Below, piece by piece: positions 61,701-64,000 of a DNA stretch of 64,000 nucleotides. Each line of letters opens with the position of its first letter. Within the stretch, counting starts at the first letter, position 1. The notes under the pieces were generated by a model that made no database searches, was not told the origin of the DNA, and worked only from the letters and a program-made list of their open reading frames with translations. The translations under genes were made by a program, and so were the position numbers. The DNA is from Planctomycetes bacterium B3_Pla (lineage in GTDB: Bacteria; Planctomycetota; Phycisphaerae; Sedimentisphaerales; Anaerobacaceae), in contig NJBM01000008.1 of NCBI GenBank assembly GCA_005223045.1, positions 186,001-250,000 of the forward strand. The letters run 5' to 3'.

Positions 61701-62139
61701 CTCCGCTGTTGCTCAATTTGCCGTCCCAGCCCCCGACAACGTTGCTGACGCCCGGGTGCGCAGCTTTGAATGTGTCCACATCCGCCGCCACGACAAGGTA
61801 CCGGCCTGCCCCGAGTGTCACATCCGGAAAGACGAAATTCACTGCATTACTGAAACGCCATCCTGAGAGGTTGACCGCCGCTGTCCCTCGATTAAACAGC
61901 TCGATATATTCCTGCCGGATATTCTCGGGTACGTTTAGCGCCGAGTACGGATGGTACATAAGCTCGCTGACAACAACCTCGGAAGTACCGTCCGTGTTGG
62001 AAGCTGCCGGGGCAAGAGCCAAACCGACCGGAGACACGATCATCGCTAATGACAGAAGCGAAATCCCCGCAGATGTGGCTGTTTTGTGCCTCCATGTTTT
62101 GCCGGTGTCATAGACAGGTAACTGCAGTTTCTTGTTCAT
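55759..62139 (-). CDS. giant exported CotH-kinase / lamin-tail-domain / beta-helix surface protein
   Basis: About 2126 residues from the ATG at 62139 (GGAGG just upstream); an ATG 17 codons earlier is less likely. The signal peptide is 'SAGISLLSLAMIVSPVGLALA'. Domains in order (approximate residues): lamin-tail domain 50-160 ('VVVSELMYHPYSALN'); CotH-like kinase 380-700 ('YYLIMTEADKGRLLDIGD', 'VKVRHNLGMRNRGHGSR', 'RFVLIQHDLDTIFG'); jelly-roll/beta-rich segment 770-1000 with two 'YLNGVEVARSN'-type modules; right-handed beta-helix 1020-1350; lamin-tail 1490-1620 ('VINEVLARNSSAVKHEG') and 1640-1760 ('LRINEWLSNGEVLFEDDF'); another 'YLNGAELAKRN' module about 1900-1960; lamin-tail 1975-2090 ('LRVTELMYHAAGGSN'). 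It is likely a surface or secreted protein; CotH kinases phosphorylate spore-coat proteins in Bacillus, but the substrate here is unknown. A good promoter lies upstream. Confidence 0.88.
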   Translation of the reverse strand: MNKKLQLPVYDTGKTWRHKTATSAGISLLSLAMIVSPVGLALAPAASNTDGTSEVVVSELMYHPYSALNVPENIRQEYIELFNRGTAAVNLSGWRFSNAVNFVFPDVTLGAGRYLVVAADVDTFKAAHPGVSNVVGGWDGKLSNSGERIELVDSMDVRIDSLRYADQGDWGVRELGPRDRGHRGWLWASEHDGAGKSMELINPALPNEYGQNWTASNLDDGTPGAINSATGDDIAPLIVDVTHLPIIPGADEPVTVSARIIDERTSDIAVTLHYRVDVSSYQDEDIYPYHVSADYQYVTMLDDGAHGDGKAGDRIYGAGIPTQPDGAIVEFYLEASDAGANRRTWPSPSIMDGTPEQVTNALYQVNDSFAAGNFWTPGRQPVYYLIMTEADKGRLLDIGDREGGEHNSDAQVNATFVTVDGVDVKVRHNLGMRNRGHGSRNDPPNNYRVNFPHDRPWKGVTAVNLNTKYTYYQLAGNALFRMSGLPQPNVTAVQVRLNGENLAESGREMYGSYAHAEVVDSDFTDRHFPDDGAGNAYKCMRDLGPADLRYRGENPDSYRNSYLKRTNTAEDDFSGIIDLCFAFSDNTPDSIYVREVNRVIDVDQWLRYFAINALLDNSETSLPNGFGDDYYLYRGVEDPRFVLIQHDLDTIFGRSGSTTAGIFRAAALPAVNRFLRYPEFLPRYYFHLRDLIETTFSAERLGPFLDDLLGDFVPGSTIEQMKRFVEQRNSYVLSLIPSELTVEGNLLQLDDYYQSGSETFSLFGTADAVETRSVKVNGLWAEWSQENGTWDFGGAAGVANTLIGAGAVWKYLDDGSSRDAPSDSGNWFAHPAYDDSLWLEGPAELGYGDAYQGRPEATIVNSGPDGNHFITTYFRHSFSVGRASQYISLHLRLLRDDGAIVYLNGVEVARSNMPGGPVDYLTRAGTNISGSDESTFYDFAVDAGLLSSRTNVLAVELHQFSGTSADISFDLQLDGIIPTPGAGALRPGINRVLVQTFDGPGGVGNKLESDYIDILYDDGDVAEISGTLASDTILDAASGPWYVTNDLTVPVGVTLTIGPGTTVFFDEDTRLTINGRLVAEGTEYERIRLTRQPGSSSTWDGLHFNSAEDNRLAYLDMEYSSRDGESILLNDSRVLIDNVTWAGTDRTIIRIGNSSLIVRGSVFPETTMQTISGHRAFSSDPYIIFENNIFGICSGDKQDVVDFSTSGPSPSPQFINNVFLGGGDDGLDLDGTNAYIEGNVFVNFHRNFSPEEGESYAISTGYDGDNSSNHVIVRNLFIDCDNAVLVKDRSWITFENNTVVGCIGAGINFDEPLENDVEPGDGAYLDGNIFRDVNAIFGELTASTDLTVNHSLLPSEWHYLGIGNVDADPLFVDDDGDFALQADSPAIGAGPCGLDMGAFVPSDAAIWGEPAEVTYRTDAALTVGGPGITHYKYRLGDDSWSEELLVDVPITMANLLDGGSYAVQVIGGNSAGLWQSEDNATTSRTWTVDVSSSRPVINEVLARNSSAVKHEGTFPDLVELYFDGPAAMSLSGMSITDNPDDPTKFVFPAGTGIEPGEYLVLYADSEASASGIHLGFALAGEGEELYLYDGSGVLLDSVEFGLQLPDLSIGRIGHDGQWRLTVPTPGLANIARPLGDPTTLRINEWLSNGEVLFEDDFIELFNPHNSPVDLSSLYLTDNPVTQPDKHQLGPLSFVAGEGFAVFSVDGRDQPGHADFRLSADGEMIGLFDAELNEIDKVIYGPQTTDVSQGRAPDGAESFEFFELPTPGVANPSIEAGSVSVTTLVPESAEKRAMVPTQRLGQTWRSDVGFNDSDWIFGMGSPGGVGFESRSGYEALISIDLEAQMYSRNTSCYIRIPFTIEAVELARLTELALKVKYDDGFIAYLNGAELAKRNFSGTPVWNSNASASHSDSASVVFEDIDITQFIGNLKPGDNLLAIHGLNTSLTSSDMLISVELDASVTKAGDQFPFIATMELLDGLRVTELMYHAAGGSNLDYIELHNISETILDLNGVRLGEGIDFTFPDMTLDPGRHVVVVDNLAAFRSAYGKGINIAGEYSGNLSNGGEEIVLKLPRPLEAAVLRFEYSDRWHPTTDGGGSSLVIDDPLVHPATWSESESWRAAIPTPGRQ

Positions 62140-62210
62140 AAACCTCCAAACCTCTAAGTCGCAGTCATCGACGAGATGCATCCTCAACATTTGGCGCCAG
62201 ATCTTTTACT

Positions 62211-62240
62211 ATTTTAACAAAAATAAGGCGGTCAAGTCAA
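62211..62240 (-). promoter_or_regulatory. sigma70-type promoter of the giant CotH protein gene
   Basis: -35 TTGACT (62240-62235), 18-bp spacer and -10 TAAAAT (62216-62211), about 70 bp upstream of the start at 62139. The hexamers equal those of the PEP-CTERM-like gene promoter. Confidence 0.6.
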
Positions 62241-62373
62241 TCGAAATAGCCGGGACTGAAAAACACATGGAACTTTACGGCAGATTCAGTAATATGTGGA
62301 AGTCGTGAGGCTCACTTGAGTTGCGGGTCGTTGTATATGGAATGTTTTGAGAATAGATCAAAAGGGACCGGGC

Positions 62374-63843
62374 ATGTCAGATAAATCGACCAGACGGGAT
62401 TTTTTGAGGTACGCGGCACAACTCGCCGCGGGCGCCGGTTTGTCGGTCTGTGCGCGCGGAGCGACCGAAGCATCATCTATGCGCCCCAATCTTGTCTTTA
62501 TCCTCGTCGACGATCTCGGCTGGGCCGATGTCGGATGTTACGGCAGCGATTTGCACGAAACACCCAACATAGATCGACTGGCCCGGCAGGGCGTGCGGTT
62601 CACCGATGCCTATGCCGCGGCGCCGGTTTGCTCGCCGACGCGGGCGTCGATAATGACAGGCAAATACCCCGCCCGGTTGCATATAACGATCTGGTACGAA
62701 AGCTCGGCGAGTCCGCCGCAGGGCCGAAAACTTATTCCCCCGATCACACAGGGCAATATGCCCCACGAGCAAGTGACCATAGCCGAGGTATTAAAGGATG
62801 CCGGCTACTTCACGGCCCACGTGGGCAAGTGGCATCTCGGCGACGCCGCGCATTATCCCCAGACACATGGTTTCGACGTCAACATCGGCGGAACTTTCTG
62901 GGGGGCGCCGACTACGTTCTTCTATCCTTACGGCGGCCCAAGCAGGTGGGGCGGGGAGTTTCGATATGTGCCGCACCTTGAATTTGGCCACGAAGGCGAG
63001 TATCTGACCGACCGTCTGACCGACGAGGCGCTTCAGGTCATGGAAAAAGCAAAAGACAAGCCGTTCTTCCTCAATCTTTGCTACCACACCGTTCATACGC
63101 CAATCGAGGGCAAGCCTAAGCTTGTCGAGCATTACAGGAAGAAGGTCAAACCCGACATGCACCATCAGAACTACGAGTACGCTGCGATGGTCCACAGTCT
63201 CGACGAAAACGTCGGCCGAATCCTGGACAAAATCGACGAACTCGGCGTTGCCGGCCGCACGGTCGTCGTTTTCTTCTCCGACAACGGCGGTTACATCAAC
63301 AAGTACGAAGGAACTGAGGTGACCGACAACTACCCGCTGCGCTCCGGAAAAGGTTCGCTGTACGAGGGCGGCACGCGCGTGCCGTTGATTGTTCGATGGC
63401 CCGGCGTGACCAGGGCCGGCGGCGTCTGCAGCCGGGCGGTCAGCTCGATTGATTTCTATCCGACCATCCTCGGCATGGCGGGGCTGGCAGGCGACTCCGA
63501 ACATAACGCCAACGTGGACGGGCTCAGCCTCGTTCCTCTTTTGCGAGATCCAACTGCCGGGCTGAAACGCGATACACTTTATTGGCACTACCCTCACTAT
63601 TACCCCACGACGAGTCCGGTCAGCTCGATTCGCCTGGGCCACTGGAAGCTGCTCGAATATCTTGAGGACGAGCGCGTCGAGCTGTATGATCTCAACAAGG
63701 ACATCGGTGAGCAAAACAACCTCGCCAAAGCAATGCCTGAGAAGGCCGCCGAACTCCGACAGCATCTTGGCGCCTGGCGCAAAGACATGAATGCTCAGAT
63801 GCCGGCGCCGAATCCAAAGCGAGGCTCCGGTGTCAGACAATAG
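62374..63843 (+). CDS. RR-exported sulfatase (formylglycine type)
   Basis: 489 residues from the ATG at 62374 (AAAGGGACCGGG upstream). The RR leader is 'STRRDFLRYAAQLAAGAG'. The alkaline-phosphatase-fold metal Asp pair is in 'NLVFILVDDLGW' (D46-D47). The catalytic sulfatase signature 'CSPTRASIMTGKYPAR' begins at Cys86, which would be converted to formylglycine by a sulfatase-maturing enzyme. Later metal/substrate residues are seen in 'GKWHLGD', 'VFFSDNGGY' and 'RSGKGSLYEGGTRVPLIVRWPG'. It would desulfate a glycan outside the cytoplasm. The aldo/keto reductase gene starts 41 bp downstream. Confidence 0.95.
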   Translation: MSDKSTRRDFLRYAAQLAAGAGLSVCARGATEASSMRPNLVFILVDDLGWADVGCYGSDLHETPNIDRLARQGVRFTDAYAAAPVCSPTRASIMTGKYPARLHITIWYESSASPPQGRKLIPPITQGNMPHEQVTIAEVLKDAGYFTAHVGKWHLGDAAHYPQTHGFDVNIGGTFWGAPTTFFYPYGGPSRWGGEFRYVPHLEFGHEGEYLTDRLTDEALQVMEKAKDKPFFLNLCYHTVHTPIEGKPKLVEHYRKKVKPDMHHQNYEYAAMVHSLDENVGRILDKIDELGVAGRTVVVFFSDNGGYINKYEGTEVTDNYPLRSGKGSLYEGGTRVPLIVRWPGVTRAGGVCSRAVSSIDFYPTILGMAGLAGDSEHNANVDGLSLVPLLRDPTAGLKRDTLYWHYPHYYPTTSPVSSIRLGHWKLLEYLEDERVELYDLNKDIGEQNNLAKAMPEKAAELRQHLGAWRKDMNAQMPAPNPKRGSGVRQ

Positions 63844-63883
63844 TATAGAAAGTTACGTAACCACAATAAATGAGGAGTATCGA

Positions 63884-64000
63884 ATGAGCGATCGCATAGT
63901 TTTTGGCGCAACAGGGCTGGAAGTCTCGCCGATATGTTTCGGCACGTGGCAGCTTAGCCCGCGTTTCTGGGGCGAACAATCCAAGGTTGACGTGTTGGCC
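63884..64000 (+). CDS. aldo/keto reductase, N-terminal fragment (cut by window edge)
   Basis: Starts at 63884 with TGAGGAG upstream. The first 39 residues ('VFGATGLEVSPICFGTWQL') match the beta-strand opening of aldo/keto reductases of the oxidoreductase yghZ/yhdN group. It runs off the window. It probably forms an operon with the sulfatase 41 bp upstream. Confidence 0.85.
   Translation, partial: MSDRIVFGATGLEVSPICFGTWQLSPRFWGEQSKVDVLA

Noticed and set aside
62791-63840. 349-codon minus-strand frame opposite the sulfatase
   Set aside because: Antisense of a sulfatase with a complete CSPTR signature.
1-64000. CRISPR array, rRNA operon, prophage or insertion sequence
   Set aside because: No regularly spaced repeats with unique spacers, no rRNA-like sequence, and no transposase, integrase or phage structural protein seen in the reading frames.

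Overview
The window looks like a chromosomal segment of a planctomycete, most likely of the Phycisphaerae/Sedimentisphaerales type. This is an inference from content. It has many twin-arginine (RR) exported Gfo/Idh/MocA oxidoreductases, ThuA-like and PQQ-type beta-propeller proteins, an RR-signal sulfatase, a very large CotH/lamin-tail surface protein, ECF sigma factors next to a Ser/Thr kinase, and a protein ending in an APG-hydrophobic-RRRR sorting signal. Most genes are GC-rich. One AT-rich island (about 23.7-26.8 kb) stands out.

Layout. (1) 0-12.4 kb: an exported carbohydrate-handling region with a partial Gfo/Idh/MocA gene, a PQQ-propeller protein with a methyltransferase-like N-terminus, a ThuA/TIM-barrel fusion, three more Gfo/Idh/MocA genes, a TIM-barrel protein, a second PQQ protein and tRNA-Arg(TCG). 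(2) 12.5-21.3 kb, minus strand: a compact operon coding for a coiled-coil membrane protein, a twin FHA-like protein, a Ser/Thr kinase with a TM2 domain, a four-TM protein and an ECF sigma factor with a fused C-terminal Cys/His motif, followed by a GH5-like enzyme. I regard this as the best candidate for an undescribed system. (3) 21.5-23.3 kb: a lipoprotein fusing ThuA-like and metallophosphoesterase-like domains. (4) 23.3-28 kb: a repeat-rich, AT-rich stretch carrying a zinc-ribbon microprotein, an HD phosphohydrolase, a nucleotidyltransferase and a PEP-CTERM-like protein flanked by long imperfect direct repeats. (5) 28-39.3 kb: an Lnt-like acyltransferase, a sialidase-like BNR protein, a Gfo/Idh/MocA enzyme, a zinc-ribbon/Sel1/TerB-like protein, a two-domain esterase, a DEAD-box helicase and a FAD oxidoreductase. 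(6) 39.4-42.5 kb: small proteins, a YdeI-like protein, an alpha/beta hydrolase and an acyl-ACP thioesterase. (7) 42.5-48.2 kb, minus strand: a complete TolC / HlyD / MacB-type ABC efflux operon. (8) 48.7-52.1 kb: tRNA-Cys(GCA), a PilZ coiled-coil protein, a macrodomain protein overlapping an alcohol dehydrogenase, and a ferritin-like protein. (9) 52.2-55.6 kb, minus strand: an ECF sigma, membrane protein and secretin-N-like operon, then a divergent RNase HII-like protein. (10) 55.8-64 kb: the giant CotH/lamin-tail protein, a sulfatase and the start of an aldo/keto reductase.

How it fits together. The exported oxidoreductases, esterase, sialidase-like protein, sulfatase and GH5-like enzyme suggest a life on complex, partly sulfated or acetylated polysaccharides. 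The two sigma-factor loci look like envelope-linked regulatory modules. Good sigma70-type promoters are readable upstream of tRNA-Arg, the PEP-CTERM-like gene, the giant CotH gene and, unexpectedly, a stretch with no normal gene. Several families of short dispersed repeats occupy the intergenic spaces. I saw no CRISPR array, rRNA, transposase or prophage.
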